Of a stretch of DNA of 64,000 bases, positions 46,029-54,488 are shown one piece after another. Origin of the DNA: an uncultured Actinomycetes bacterium (GTDB lineage Bacteria; Actinomycetota; CADDZG01; WHSQ01). Within the stretch, counting starts at the first letter, position 1. Each line of letters begins with the position of its first letter. The position numbers and the translations under genes were made by a program. The stretch covers positions 1 to 64,000 of the forward strand of contig CALMBW010000010.1 of NCBI GenBank assembly GCA_937863385.1, given 5' to 3'. The notes under the pieces were generated by a model. The model was not told the DNA's origin. It did no database searches and worked only from the letters and a program-made list of their open reading frames with translations.

Positions 46029-46684
46029 CAGATGCCTCCTGTCGTGGTCGAGGAATTGATCGGGTGTGATGCGAAGAGAAGCGCCCGCACGACGATCCGA
46101 AGCGTGTCGCTTCCTTCTGGGGCGCAGGAGGTGAGGGTCAACAGTGATGTCTTCATCGGGTAGTCGCGGATAGGGGACCAGTCGGTCGGCTCAACGACCC
46201 ATGGCCGGGCGATGACCCGGTATTCGAACTTTTCGACAGGTGTCGTGAGCACGATCAGGTCGCCGGGTATCAGCTCATCGATCCTGTTGAAGGGAGCTCC
46301 ATAGGTTGTCCTATGTCCTGCGATCGAGACGTTGCCGCGCTCCCCGGGGTAGGCGGTTTCCTCGTAGTGGCCGGCGCCATTGCGCAGTGCTTCAGCAGTC
46401 GTTCCCTCGACAACGACGACATCGATACCAAGCCGTCGCACTTCGAGACGCGTTAAAGCCCTGCCGCGCCGGATGGCGCGATCTGAGTAGGGTTCGGCAG
46501 CGCCGATCAGCTGGCGGGAGAGAGCGTCTTGACGGTGGTTCGCCCAGAGATCTGTAGCCGGTGGATAGGCGGACATCCCCGTCCCGCCGAGGAACAAGAG
46601 TGTGGAACAAGCCATCAGGACTCTGCGCGCGGCAGTGGGTCGCGGGCACACTGCGGTCCGGTGACGGACCCTTGGGATGCGCAT
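46025..46684 (-). CDS. Sortase (class E/D-like)
   Basis: A 219-residue membrane-anchored transpeptidase attaching LPxTG proteins to the wall. A hydrophobic segment (about residues 22-42) precedes the sortase barrel with catalytic His (VSIAGHRTTYGAPF), Cys (LLTLTSCAPEG) and Arg (DTLRIVVRAL). The TLTSC motif with this spacing is typical of class D/E enzymes. The ATG at 46684 follows a G-rich stretch; an AT-rich motif shared with other promoters lies upstream at 46731. Coupled to the LPxTG gene. Confidence 0.9.
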   Translation of the reverse strand: MRIPRVRHRTAVCPRPTAARRVLMACSTLLFLGGTGMSAYPPATDLWANHRQDALSRQLIGAAEPYSDRAIRRGRALTRLEVRRLGIDVVVVEGTTAEALRNGAGHYEETAYPGERGNVSIAGHRTTYGAPFNRIDELIPGDLIVLTTPVEKFEYRVIARPWVVEPTDWSPIRDYPMKTSLLTLTSCAPEGSDTLRIVVRALLFASHPINSSTTTGGIW

Positions 46685-46844
46685 AGGCCCCCCCGGCCGA
46701 CTAACGAGACTGGAGCGTCTTCGAATCTGCGAATATCTATATATGGCCGAAAGGTCCCTGGCTAGTGGGATACTCCGCTCGAAGGGGTGTTTCCCACCCA
46801 TAAGGGTTGGTCCGCGGGGTTGGGAGCCCCTAACTTCGCAGCTT

Positions 46845-47504
46845 CTACTCGTCGGATTCCACGTAGAGGATCCCGCCATCGTTCAGGACCGTGTAGGTCT
46901 TGAGTGCGTCGTCTGCGGGCCCACGCAAGCGTTCTCCGGTGGTGACGTCGAATTGGCTCCCGTGTCGGGGACACGTGACAACCGGACCTTCGAGGGCTCC
47001 TCGGGATAGCTCGGCACCGGCGTGAGGACATGTGTCCGCGACCGCATAGATCTCGTAACCCACGTGGTAGAGGGCGATCGGCGATGCCAGGGCTCCATCT
47101 TCGATGCGCGCGATCAGGCCGAGCCGTCCGTCGAACTCTCTCGCCGGACCAACGCGGATCCGTTGCTTGCTGCGCTGGCCGTAGTCATCGAGGAACCGAC
47201 CCAGGTGCCGATGGACGGTTCCGGTGCTCGATATCAGATCGGCTCCGGCTGATTCCGCGGCCGCCCACAGCTCGGCATCGGGGACGCGGATCGCACCGAT
47301 GACTGGGATGTCCGGGCTGTCACGCTTCCAAGCAGCAATCGCCTCGAGCGCGCCGGGAAGTGAGATGTCGATAAGGATGGCCCTGGGGCGACCGGGCAGA
47401 TCGTTAGGCAAAGCCGCATCTTTCGAGGACAACACCACCATCTCTAGATCTCGAGCGATCTTCTCGATGCGCGCCTGAAGCACGTGGTCGTCGATCACGC
47501 ACAC
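46845..47504 (-). CDS. Receiver-like domain fused to a Rieske domain
   Basis: A 219-residue protein. Residues 1-115 look like a response-regulator receiver (VCVIDDHVLQARIEKIA, AILIDISLPGALEA, later AGADLISSTG), with the acceptor Asp in LIDIS but the usual conserved Lys apparently missing. Residues 118-219 form a Rieske domain with C-x-H (DTCPHAGAEL) and C-x2-H (VTCPRHGSQFDV), the set needed for a [2Fe-2S] cluster. The GTG start at 47504 has no good ribosome site. A fusion of signalling and redox domains is unusual; it might couple cluster state to a partner. Confidence 0.8.
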   Translation of the reverse strand: MCVIDDHVLQARIEKIARDLEMVVLSSKDAALPNDLPGRPRAILIDISLPGALEAIAAWKRDSPDIPVIGAIRVPDAELWAAAESAGADLISSTGTVHRHLGRFLDDYGQRSKQRIRVGPAREFDGRLGLIARIEDGALASPIALYHVGYEIYAVADTCPHAGAELSRGALEGPVVTCPRHGSQFDVTTGERLRGPADDALKTYTVLNDGGILYVESDE

Positions 47505-47556
47505 GAGCGGGGGTCCCGAGGGTTCCGGGTACTCCTGCCCAGTTGTGGAGTCCGTC

Positions 47557-47790
47557 CTATGCTCCTTTCAGCCGGTCGACGGCTCGGCGAACCGCCCGGT
47601 CCTTGATCGCCACGGCCTTGAGTTTCTCAACCGACTTCTGATGGAAGACTTGCACGCCCGCGATCTTCTCTTCCCCGTAGAAGACCTGACCTCTTAGTCC
47701 GCTCGGATCGTCATGTATGCGTAGCGCAAACGTGATCCCTTCAACCTCGAGCTCGGTCTCCGGGAAGATCTTGTGGTCTTCGGTTTCCAT
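47557..47790 (-). CDS. Small protein of unknown function
   Basis: A 77-residue charged protein (METEDHKIFPETELEVEGIT start, then KSVEKLKAVAIKDRAVRRAV helix) with a GAGGAGG site before its ATG. The layout is beta strands followed by one long helix. No cysteines or membrane segments, no recognised family. It lies between a zinc-ribbon-like gene and the receiver-Rieske gene in one orientation, probably one operon. Confidence 0.65.
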   Translation of the reverse strand: METEDHKIFPETELEVEGITFALRIHDDPSGLRGQVFYGEEKIAGVQVFHQKSVEKLKAVAIKDRAVRRAVDRLKGA

Positions 47791-47806
47791 CGTCTACCTC
47801 CTCAGA

Positions 47807-48184
47807 TCAGTGTTCCCAGTCTCCCGACAGCTTCAGAGTGTCCGGATCAAGTTTGGGTTCCACGGTGCGTAGCTGGTTCAGGAATTCCACACCATGTCTC
47901 GAGCACAGCTGCCAGGGCATGGGATCCCCACTCTCGTGTAGGTGCACGCTGCGGGAGTGTTCCACCTCTATACCGCAGACGCAGCAGTGTCCCATCCTGC
48001 GCGCGCCGAGCTTCTCCATCGTTCGGTCCCAGCACGGTGAGCACATCAGTCCGGAATCGTCCTTCAATAGGAAGTCACCAGGGTGGTAAAGGAAGCGAAC
48101 CGCCCCGCGCCCGGGGGTGCTGCTGGTAGGCGGTCCCGAGAGAAAGGCCCCGCAGAGGTCGCAGCGCAGATCGGCAACAGTCAT
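47807..48184 (-). CDS. Cysteine-rich zinc-ribbon-like protein
   Basis: A 125-residue protein with four CxxC-type pairs: RCDLCGAF, MCSPCWD, HCCVCGIE and a C/H pair LCSRHG, spaced as in two treble-clef or ribbon zinc sites. Function unknown. It heads a three-gene minus-strand unit with the 77-residue protein and the receiver-Rieske protein, and is divergent from the 48220 gene that leads into the sulfur cluster. Confidence 0.7.
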   Translation of the reverse strand: MTVADLRCDLCGAFLSGPPTSSTPGRGAVRFLYHPGDFLLKDDSGLMCSPCWDRTMEKLGARRMGHCCVCGIEVEHSRSVHLHESGDPMPWQLCSRHGVEFLNQLRTVEPKLDPDTLKLSGDWEH

Positions 48185-48219
48185 CGGGCTGCAACCCTGC
48201 CCACTGAGTCAGAAGCGAT

Positions 48220-48603
48220 GTGCATGTCTCGCTGTATCCTGATGGACGCAACGCGTTGAGACAAGCCGCGGATGCGAACGATGCTTGCGGGGGTGCTCTT
48301 GTGGATGTGATCGTGGCGCCGTCGGTGCGGACCGTACTCGAACGTCGAGGCGAGCAGGATGTGACCATCGACGTCACGCTTCGCTTCTGCGGAGGGCTGG
48401 TCACGAAAGACGCGGTGGCCCTGGCAGGTAGACCCCCAGAAGGGATGGGGTTCCATCTCATCCTGCACGACGGGCTTCGCCTCTTCTGGCGTCAACGTTT
48501 CGAGATCGAAGGATCCGACCCAACGGTGGATTCCCGGGTGACCCCTAAGAAGGTACGCCTGTTCACACGTGGCTCCGAGATGGTTGCCGAAGCGTCCTAT
48601 TGA
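48220..48603 (+). CDS. Protein of unknown function upstream of the sulfur cluster
   Basis: A 127-residue frame from a GTG at 48220 with no clear ribosome site. The middle (VTIDVTLRFCGGLVTKDAVALAG, then GFHLILHDGLRLFWRQRF) looks like real beta structure and the composition matches neighbours, so I treat it as coding. No family recognised. It ends 116 bases before tusA. Confidence 0.5.
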   Translation: MHVSLYPDGRNALRQAADANDACGGALVDVIVAPSVRTVLERRGEQDVTIDVTLRFCGGLVTKDAVALAGRPPEGMGFHLILHDGLRLFWRQRFEIEGSDPTVDSRVTPKKVRLFTRGSEMVAEASY

Positions 48604-48658
48604 CGCTTCTTGAGGGGGCTCCCGATTCCGGGTTGCAGGAACTCATCCAGCTACATTA

Positions 48659-48674
48659 GAATATCTGCATATAG
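48659..48674. promoter_or_regulatory. AT-rich dyad upstream of the sHdr operon
   Basis: GAATATCTGCATATAG, with ATAT-CTGC-ATAT symmetry, stands out as an AT-rich island 46 bases upstream of tusA. Its GAATAT half is shared with the ArsR operator at 28528 and with 46731-46746, so it may be an operator for an ArsR-type sulfur regulator, or a promoter element. Confidence 0.5.
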
Positions 48675-48719
48675 CTGAGGACCTGGGGGCAGGTCCTTTT
48701 GTTACAAGGGGGGTGGGTG

Positions 48720-48959
48720 GTGGCAGTCGTCGAATCAGCCGACGAAGTCTTGGACTGCACGGGGATGTCGTGTCCGCTTCCAGTCATAAAGACTGCGCAA
48801 GCGATCAACGGCATCTCGAGCGGGCAGGTTCTCGAGCTTCTCGCTACGGATCCTGGGGTCGAACCGGACATGAACGCGTGGACTCGTCGCACCGGCAACG
48901 AGCTCCTGGGGATCGAGAAGCGAGAGGACGTGTTCCACGTCTTCATCCGCAAGGCTTAA
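48720..48959 (+). CDS. tusA: TusA sulfur-carrier protein
   Basis: A 79-residue TusA-family protein with the sulfur-carrying Cys in the diagnostic CPLPVIKT motif (GMSCPLP near residues 16-22). The GTG at 48720 follows AAGGGGGG. In sulfur oxidisers TusA delivers sulfane sulfur to the sHdr complex. First gene of the run of same-strand, mostly overlapping genes that extends to the window edge. Confidence 0.93.
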   Translation: MAVVESADEVLDCTGMSCPLPVIKTAQAINGISSGQVLELLATDPGVEPDMNAWTRRTGNELLGIEKREDVFHVFIRKA

Positions 48960-48981
48960 CGGCGACGATGGGTGAGCTCCT

Positions 48982-49362
48982 TTGAGTTCGGAGGATGAGG
49001 GCAGGGTCCTCTATGTCCAAACTCACGGTTCCGATGACCCGGGTCGATCGGCAACCCCATTCTTCCTCGCGGCTTCGGCTGCTGCGATGGGATGCGAAGT
49101 GGGCATCTATTTCACGATGTATGGCCCCACTCTTCTTCGGCGTGACGTCATCGACAAGATCGGACCGAAGGGGGACCGAGGGCAGCCGCTTCGTTACTTC
49201 ATCGAACAGGCAACCGACCTGGGCGTGAAGCTGTACGTGTGCCAGCCCAGTCTTGACCTCAACGATCTGGTGATCGACGACCTTATCGATGGTGTCGAGA
49301 TGATCGGTGGAGCGGCATTCAACGACCTCGCGATGGAAGCGGACGCCGTGGTGGCGTTCTAG
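48982..49362 (+). CDS. DsrE-family sulfurtransferase (DsrE3-like)
   Basis: A 126-residue DsrE-like protein: RVLYVQTHGSDDPGRSATPFFLA start and a single likely sulfur-binding Cys in VKLYVCQPSLDL near residue 82. TTG start at 48982. tusA-dsrE3 pairs commonly precede sHdr genes, where the DsrE3 protein passes sulfur to TusA. It is distinct from the DsrE-like protein at 17.2 kb (longer, different cysteine context). Confidence 0.87.
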   Translation: MSSEDEGRVLYVQTHGSDDPGRSATPFFLAASAAAMGCEVGIYFTMYGPTLLRRDVIDKIGPKGDRGQPLRYFIEQATDLGVKLYVCQPSLDLNDLVIDDLIDGVEMIGGAAFNDLAMEADAVVAF

Positions 49363-49371
49363 AGGAGGGAT

Positions 49372-50085
49372 ATGTCACAGACCGGAGCGCTCTACAAGGC
49401 GGAAGCCGTAGCTGGGTACGCAGACGTCCCTTTAGAGGAGAAACAGCGTCTCTTCGATGAAGTCAAAGCCGACATGCGTTTCCCCGACTACATCTACGGC
49501 TGCTACGAATGCGGGATCTGCGTCGCCGTTTGTCCTTCGGCGCGGTTCTACGACTTCAGTCCTCGGCGTATCGCTCAAGCCGTAGCTCGCGAGGATGCAG
49601 AACTCGTTTACCAACAGATGCAGGAAGACATCTGGGAGTGCTCCCAGTGTTTCTCGTGCCTCCGGTGTCCGCGAGGCAACAATCCCGGCGGGATCATCAC
49701 GATCATGCGAGAGGTCTCCATCAACAATGGCCTGGCTTCAGCACGTGAGGCTCTCGAGGGTTACACACGCATCATCTACAAGATCATGTCCACCGGTACT
49801 CAGGTGTCACCCGACATGCTTCAGCCGGACGCCTTTCCCGACTGGGGTCCTGAAGTCAAGGATGTGTCGGACAAGCTCGAGTTGTGGCGCCGGGCGCTTC
49901 CGCCGGAGACCCACCATACGACCACCACGGGTTGGGAGGTCTCCGACAAGACATTGGTAGAGCTCTACTTGATCTGGCATAAAACCGGCGCTCTCAAGAT
50001 GATCGAAGAGGTTGATGAGGGGCTTCACATGATCCTCGAAGAGGTCATGGAGGAGCGACTCGAAGAGGAGGGGATCGAGGTATGA
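49372..50085 (+). CDS. sHdrC1 iron-sulfur subunit
   Basis: A 237-residue HdrC-like electron-transfer subunit of the sulfur-oxidising heterodisulfide-reductase-like complex. Two [4Fe-4S] motifs are visible: C44, C47, C50, C54 (CYECGICVAVCP) and C90, C93, C96, C99 (CSQCFSCLRCP), the second with CRG instead of the usual P after the last Cys. ATG after AGGAGGG. It overlaps hdrB1 by 4 bases. Confidence 0.92.
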   Translation: MSQTGALYKAEAVAGYADVPLEEKQRLFDEVKADMRFPDYIYGCYECGICVAVCPSARFYDFSPRRIAQAVAREDAELVYQQMQEDIWECSQCFSCLRCPRGNNPGGIITIMREVSINNGLASAREALEGYTRIIYKIMSTGTQVSPDMLQPDAFPDWGPEVKDVSDKLELWRRALPPETHHTTTTGWEVSDKTLVELYLIWHKTGALKMIEEVDEGLHMILEEVMEERLEEEGIEV

Positions 50086-51293
50086 CCATTCCCGTTGAAG
50101 CTTTACTGAAAAAGAAGGAGAACAAGAGTCGCTTCGATCGTGACGCGGAACTGGCGGCCGGAGACGCGAAGCGGCGCGATTTCCACGAAGAACTTTTCGA
50201 GCTGGAAGAAAAGGGAGAGTGGATCGTTCAGCGGGTTCCCGAACCATACGTCGAGGTTCCTACGAAGTACGGTCGTATGAAGAAGGTGCCGAAGCAGATG
50301 ATGTGGCATCACAAGTCGTGCGGGCAGTGTGGCCACATCCCCGGTTATTCAACTTCGATCTTCTGGGTGCAGCGGAAGTTGGGGGTTGACTACAACGATC
50401 CTACCGATCAGACCTCTTGTACCGCCTGGAACTACTACGCCAGCGCTACGTCGAACGCCGCCGCTCAGGCGGCAGTGGCGGGAAGGAACTTCGCGGCCGC
50501 CTATGAAACCGGCTACTTCCCCCTGATCCATTGCGGAACCTCCTACGGGCACTACAAGGAGGTGCGAGAGGAGTTACTGCTCCACGGGGAGCTGCGCAAA
50601 GAAGTGCGAGAGATCATGAAAACCCTCGGCAAGCCGTTGGTCATGCCCGAAGAGATCGTGCACTACTCGGAGTGGTTCTACGCGATGAAGGATGAGATCG
50701 CCAAGCATCAGGTACGTGACTTCTCGGATATCGCAGTGACGGTGCACCCCGCATGCCACTACTACAAGCTCGTCGAGCAGGACGCGATCTACGACCCGGA
50801 CGTCTACGGCGGCCAGAGGACGGCGATCGTCTCTGGGGTGGCTACCGCCCTCGGCGCAGAGGTGCGGGATTACTCGACTTGGTTCGACTGCTGTGGGTTC
50901 GGGTTCCGCCACATCCTCGTGCAGCGTGACTTCACTCGAAGCTTTGCGACCCAACGCAAGATAGAGAAGATGAAGGAGGAGGCGAACCCCGACGTGACCC
51001 TGACGCACGACACTGGTTGCGTCACCACTCTTGATAAGAGCCAGTTTGCGGCTCAGGCACACGACCGCAATGTCGGTGTTCCGGTTATGAGCGAGGCACA
51101 GTTCGCCGCTCTGGCGATGGGTGCCCATCCCTACAAGGTGTGCCAGCTCCACTGGCATTCTGCCGACTACAGGCCCTTGCTCGAGAAGATGGGGATCGAT
51201 TGGCGAGCGGCATGGGCGGAGTTCGAAGCTGAAGTAGAGCGACTTGAGAAGGGCGAGATCGACTTTCTGACGTGGGCAGACGTCGACGCCTGA
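50082..51293 (+). CDS. sHdrB1 subunit
   Basis: A 403-residue HdrB-like catalytic subunit. Cysteine landmarks include C80 and C83 (KSCGQCGHIPG), C113 (TSCTAWNYY), HPACHYYK, the double cysteine WFDCCGFGF and HDTGC, the pattern that builds the unusual cubane clusters of HdrB proteins. An N-terminal extension of about 75 charged residues is present, as in other sHdrB1 proteins that I recall. ATGA overlap with hdrC1. Confidence 0.92.
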   Translation: MTIPVEALLKKKENKSRFDRDAELAAGDAKRRDFHEELFELEEKGEWIVQRVPEPYVEVPTKYGRMKKVPKQMMWHHKSCGQCGHIPGYSTSIFWVQRKLGVDYNDPTDQTSCTAWNYYASATSNAAAQAAVAGRNFAAAYETGYFPLIHCGTSYGHYKEVREELLLHGELRKEVREIMKTLGKPLVMPEEIVHYSEWFYAMKDEIAKHQVRDFSDIAVTVHPACHYYKLVEQDAIYDPDVYGGQRTAIVSGVATALGAEVRDYSTWFDCCGFGFRHILVQRDFTRSFATQRKIEKMKEEANPDVTLTHDTGCVTTLDKSQFAAQAHDRNVGVPVMSEAQFAALAMGAHPYKVCQLHWHSADYRPLLEKMGIDWRAAWAEFEAEVERLEKGEIDFLTWADVDA

Positions 51294-51331
51294 GTTCCCG
51301 AAGTTAGAACCCGTACTGACAAGGAGATCGG

Positions 51332-52399
51332 ATGTCGAGCGACAGGGTAGTGGTGGTCGGAGGGGGCCCGGGAGGCATAGAGGCAGCGCGCGGCGTCGCA
51401 GGACTGGGACTTGAAGTGACGATCGTAGAGAAGCTCGAACGGCTCGGTGGCACGCCGATCTCGGAGAACTATGCCGCGCTGACGCCCAACTTCGAAGATG
51501 CCGAAGCCGCCATGGACCGGATGATCGAAGCGATGCTGGCACTGCCCGGCGTTGATGTTCGTACCAGCAGCACGGTTAGTGCGTGTGAAGGGGAGAGTGG
51601 CGATTTCAAGGTCACGATCTCCGGAGCTGCCGGTGATGAGACTATCGACGCGGGCGCCGTGATCCTCGCGACCGGGTTCCAGCACTTCGATCCGGGCCGG
51701 GAAACGCAGATGTACGGCTACTACGAGCATCCTGATGTGATCGCCCTGCAGGATCTCGAGGCGATGTTGAAGGATCACAATGTTGTTCGTCCTTCGAACG
51801 GTGAGGCACCCAAGCGGGTCTGCTTCGTGCAGTGCGTCGGCAGCCGAGACCGTCATATCGGCAATGAATATTGCTCGAAGGTTTGCTGTGGGGTTGCTTC
51901 GAAAGAAGCGATCGAGATCCGCAAACTCCTTCCCGACTGCAAGGTCTTCATCTTCTACATCGACATGCGTATGTACGGCTACTGGGAGAACCAGATCTAT
52001 TGGCCCGCGCAAGAAGAGCATCACGTCCAGTACGTCAAAGGGATCATCACCGAGGTCCTGAAGAAGGATGGGCGGCTCTTGGTGCGAGGCGAGGACACGA
52101 CTATGGGAAGGCCGATGGAGGTCCTGATGGACCTGGTGGTGCTTTCGGTGGGAATGGAACCATCTCGCGGTACTCGAGAGATGGCCGGTGTGCTCGGTAT
52201 CCAACAGAACAAGTACGGGTTCATCGAGGCGGCGAACCCTCCTCTCGACACGGTGACCACATCCCGGGAGGGGATCTACGCCTGTGGGGCGGCGCTCGGG
52301 CCGGCAGACCTCGAGGACACGATCTCGTCCGCCGGCGCGGCCGCCATGAAGGCGGTCTCTCTGTTGAGGTCCGGCAAGACCGCAGCCGCATCCAGCTAG
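51332..52399 (+). CDS. sHdrA flavoprotein subunit
   Basis: A 355-residue HdrA-like flavoprotein: FAD-binding VVVVGGGPGGIEAARGVAGLG at the N-terminus, a cluster motif FVQCVGSRDRHIGNEYCSKVCC in the middle, and the closing GIYACGAALGPADLEDTI of the flavin fold. It lacks the extra ferredoxin domains of methanogen HdrA, as expected for the sulfur-oxidation type. ATG after AAGGAGA. Central subunit linking HdrB/C pairs. Confidence 0.93.
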   Translation: MSSDRVVVVGGGPGGIEAARGVAGLGLEVTIVEKLERLGGTPISENYAALTPNFEDAEAAMDRMIEAMLALPGVDVRTSSTVSACEGESGDFKVTISGAAGDETIDAGAVILATGFQHFDPGRETQMYGYYEHPDVIALQDLEAMLKDHNVVRPSNGEAPKRVCFVQCVGSRDRHIGNEYCSKVCCGVASKEAIEIRKLLPDCKVFIFYIDMRMYGYWENQIYWPAQEEHHVQYVKGIITEVLKKDGRLLVRGEDTTMGRPMEVLMDLVVLSVGMEPSRGTREMAGVLGIQQNKYGFIEAANPPLDTVTTSREGIYACGAALGPADLEDTISSAGAAAMKAVSLLRSGKTAAASS

Positions 52400-52445
52400 T
52401 TGGTCGCTGACGACCTAACACCGACGAGGAGACGAAGGGGGGTTC

Positions 52446-53177
52446 GTGGCCGGCCAGATAGTCGACACCCCAACCGCGCAGGAGTTCATGCAAGAGATCT
52501 CCAAGCAGGTGTCCGAGGATGAGCTTGAATCGATCGCGGCGAGCCTCGAGGCCAAGGCCCAGGGTTTCCACGACCTGTTGGGCCATGGACGAGCCGCCGC
52601 CCTCGATCGGGACGGTCTGCGGAGGGTCCTTCGGAGCGTCTTTTCGAGCCGGCGAAAAGCCGACGCGATCATCGATCTGGTAGGAGAGCGGGAGTTGATC
52701 GAAGGCATCTCTTACCTTCTTGACTCGACCGATGATCTTCCCGAGCGTCTCGACCATTTCGCTGCACTGTTGATCGATTTCCCCGAGGCTGCATTCGACC
52801 TTCCCGGTGAGCTGCTTCATTTCACCTATCCGGATCGCTTCTGGCTCTGGTCTCGGTGGATGTGGGATCCCCGGATCGAGACAGGTTCCCTGAGGCTGGT
52901 TGTCGAGGAGGAGTTCGATCTCCAAGGCGACAGCCGGGGTGAGGTCTATTTCAAGGTCGGGGAAGCGATCGCCTTCGTCAACGAGACGGGGAAGGCGGCA
53001 GGGTTCACGTCGATCGGACGAGGACTTCTTGGGATCGACATCTTTCTGGCATGCGTGTACGCGGTCTATATGTACACGGTCCTGCGTCTGCGCATGACCC
53101 AGGAGTTCAACAAGATCGTGCCGCCACTCCCCGAGTTGGTGCGTCGACTGCTCGGTATCCACAAGATGGAGGTTTGA
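52446..53177 (+). CDS. sHdr-cluster conserved hypothetical (Hyp)
   Basis: A 243-residue protein at the place where sHdr clusters carry their conserved hypothetical gene, between hdrA and the second hdrC/hdrB pair. GTG start after AAGGGGGG. It is mixed helical, no cysteines, with one mildly hydrophobic segment near residue 195 (GIDIFLACVYAVYMYTVLRL) and a FDLPGELLHFTYPDRFWLWSRWMW motif. Function unknown; membership is argued from position. Confidence 0.85.
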   Translation: MAGQIVDTPTAQEFMQEISKQVSEDELESIAASLEAKAQGFHDLLGHGRAAALDRDGLRRVLRSVFSSRRKADAIIDLVGERELIEGISYLLDSTDDLPERLDHFAALLIDFPEAAFDLPGELLHFTYPDRFWLWSRWMWDPRIETGSLRLVVEEEFDLQGDSRGEVYFKVGEAIAFVNETGKAAGFTSIGRGLLGIDIFLACVYAVYMYTVLRLRMTQEFNKIVPPLPELVRRLLGIHKMEV

Positions 53178-53183
53178 GGTTCT

Positions 53184-54488
53184 ATGCCCACAGGTGGAAA
53201 GAAGAATCCGGTCGAGTCCTTCGAACACGAAACTGTGACGGTCAAGTCAACGATCTCGGGGCGTGATTGGGAGCTCCCAGGTATGTGGAACCGGATGTTC
53301 GAGCAGCGAGTGATCTTTGACTACGACACCGCCGTGATGGAAAAGATCGTGGAACTCGAAGGCGGGGAGTCTCTGGATTGGTGCTATGGATGCGGGAAAT
53401 GCATCCCGGTGTGCCCGGTCGACATAGTGGGCGAGTACGGACCTCGAAAGGTACATCGCAAGGTTCAGACCGGCGTTGACCTCTTCAACGATCCTGATCT
53501 TTGGTTGTGCACCACTTGCATGAACTGTCTGCGCGTCTGTCCGAAGGAAGTCGACATGATCCAGATCATGCCGGCGGTGCGTGAGGTAGCCGTATCTGAA
53601 GGCAACGTACCTTCAGAGCTCCAGGACGTCTTCCAGAACACTTTCCGATACGGTAACGCCCTCGGAGAAAGTCCGCGCAAGCGCCACGCATGGACGAAAG
53701 GCGCGGGTGTCGATGTAAAGGTGCTTCCTTCCGACCCCTCTCCGGTGGATGTCCTGTTCTACGTCGAGGACTACTGGTCCTATCACCCTCGTGGTCACGA
53801 TGCGGCCCAGGCGTGCGCCCGCATCTTCGCTGCACTCGGCATCGACTACGGGATCTTGGGTCCCGAAGAGAAGACGCTCGGAGACTCGCAGCGTCTTGCG
53901 GGAGAGAAGGGTTTGTTCGAGGCGTTGATGGAAGACGTCGTGGCGACGCTTGATAAGTACGAGTTCAAACGGATCGTGACCCCCGACCCGCATGGCTTCA
54001 ACGCTCTCGTCAAGGTCTATCCGACCTACGGCCATGAGTACGAAGTGCTGCACTACACGCAACTTCTGGCGCCGTTGGTGGACAAGATCGAGTGGAAGAG
54101 CGAGGCCAACTACAAGGTCACATTCCACGATCCGTGCTATCTGGGTCGCCACAACGGTGAATACGACGCCCCCCGGACGTTGTTGCAAGCGATCCCCGGC
54201 GTTGAGCTGGTCGAGATGGGACGCTGCCGGGAGAACGGATATTGCTGTGGCGGCGGTGGGGGAGCTATGTGGCTGGATTCGTTCACGGGCAACCACACGG
54301 TCGAGAGGCTGTCGGAGCGTCGCGTCAAGGAGGCGGCGGAGGCGGGGGCCGATGTCCTCGCGGTGTGCTGCCCTTATGAGGTCTCGCGCTTTGAGGACGC
54401 CGCCAAGTCGACCGGTAACGAAACCCTTCTGGTAAAGGACATCGTGGAACTCATGGACGAAGCGATGGGTAATGGATCTCAGGCGTGA
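53184..54488 (+). CDS. Fused sHdrC2-HdrB2-type iron-sulfur protein
   Basis: A 434-residue protein joining an HdrC-like domain (C67, C70, C73, C77; C109, C112, C115, C119) to an HdrB-like domain with a CCG motif (HDPCYLGRHN followed by GYCCGGGGGAMW). In many sHdr operons hdrC2 and hdrB2 are separate; here there is one continuous frame. A similar layout is found in DsrK and in the larger HdrB3-type subunit that I recall from sHdr clusters carrying etfAB, so either label is possible. No membrane segment. Confidence 0.88.
   Translation: MPTGGKKNPVESFEHETVTVKSTISGRDWELPGMWNRMFEQRVIFDYDTAVMEKIVELEGGESLDWCYGCGKCIPVCPVDIVGEYGPRKVHRKVQTGVDLFNDPDLWLCTTCMNCLRVCPKEVDMIQIMPAVREVAVSEGNVPSELQDVFQNTFRYGNALGESPRKRHAWTKGAGVDVKVLPSDPSPVDVLFYVEDYWSYHPRGHDAAQACARIFAALGIDYGILGPEEKTLGDSQRLAGEKGLFEALMEDVVATLDKYEFKRIVTPDPHGFNALVKVYPTYGHEYEVLHYTQLLAPLVDKIEWKSEANYKVTFHDPCYLGRHNGEYDAPRTLLQAIPGVELVEMGRCRENGYCCGGGGGAMWLDSFTGNHTVERLSERRVKEAAEAGADVLAVCCPYEVSRFEDAAKSTGNETLLVKDIVELMDEAMGNGSQA

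Noticed and set aside
51167-52204. 345-codon minus-strand frame opposite hdrA
   Set aside because: hdrA has intact FAD and cluster motifs on the plus strand; the opposite frame is Arg/His-rich noise.
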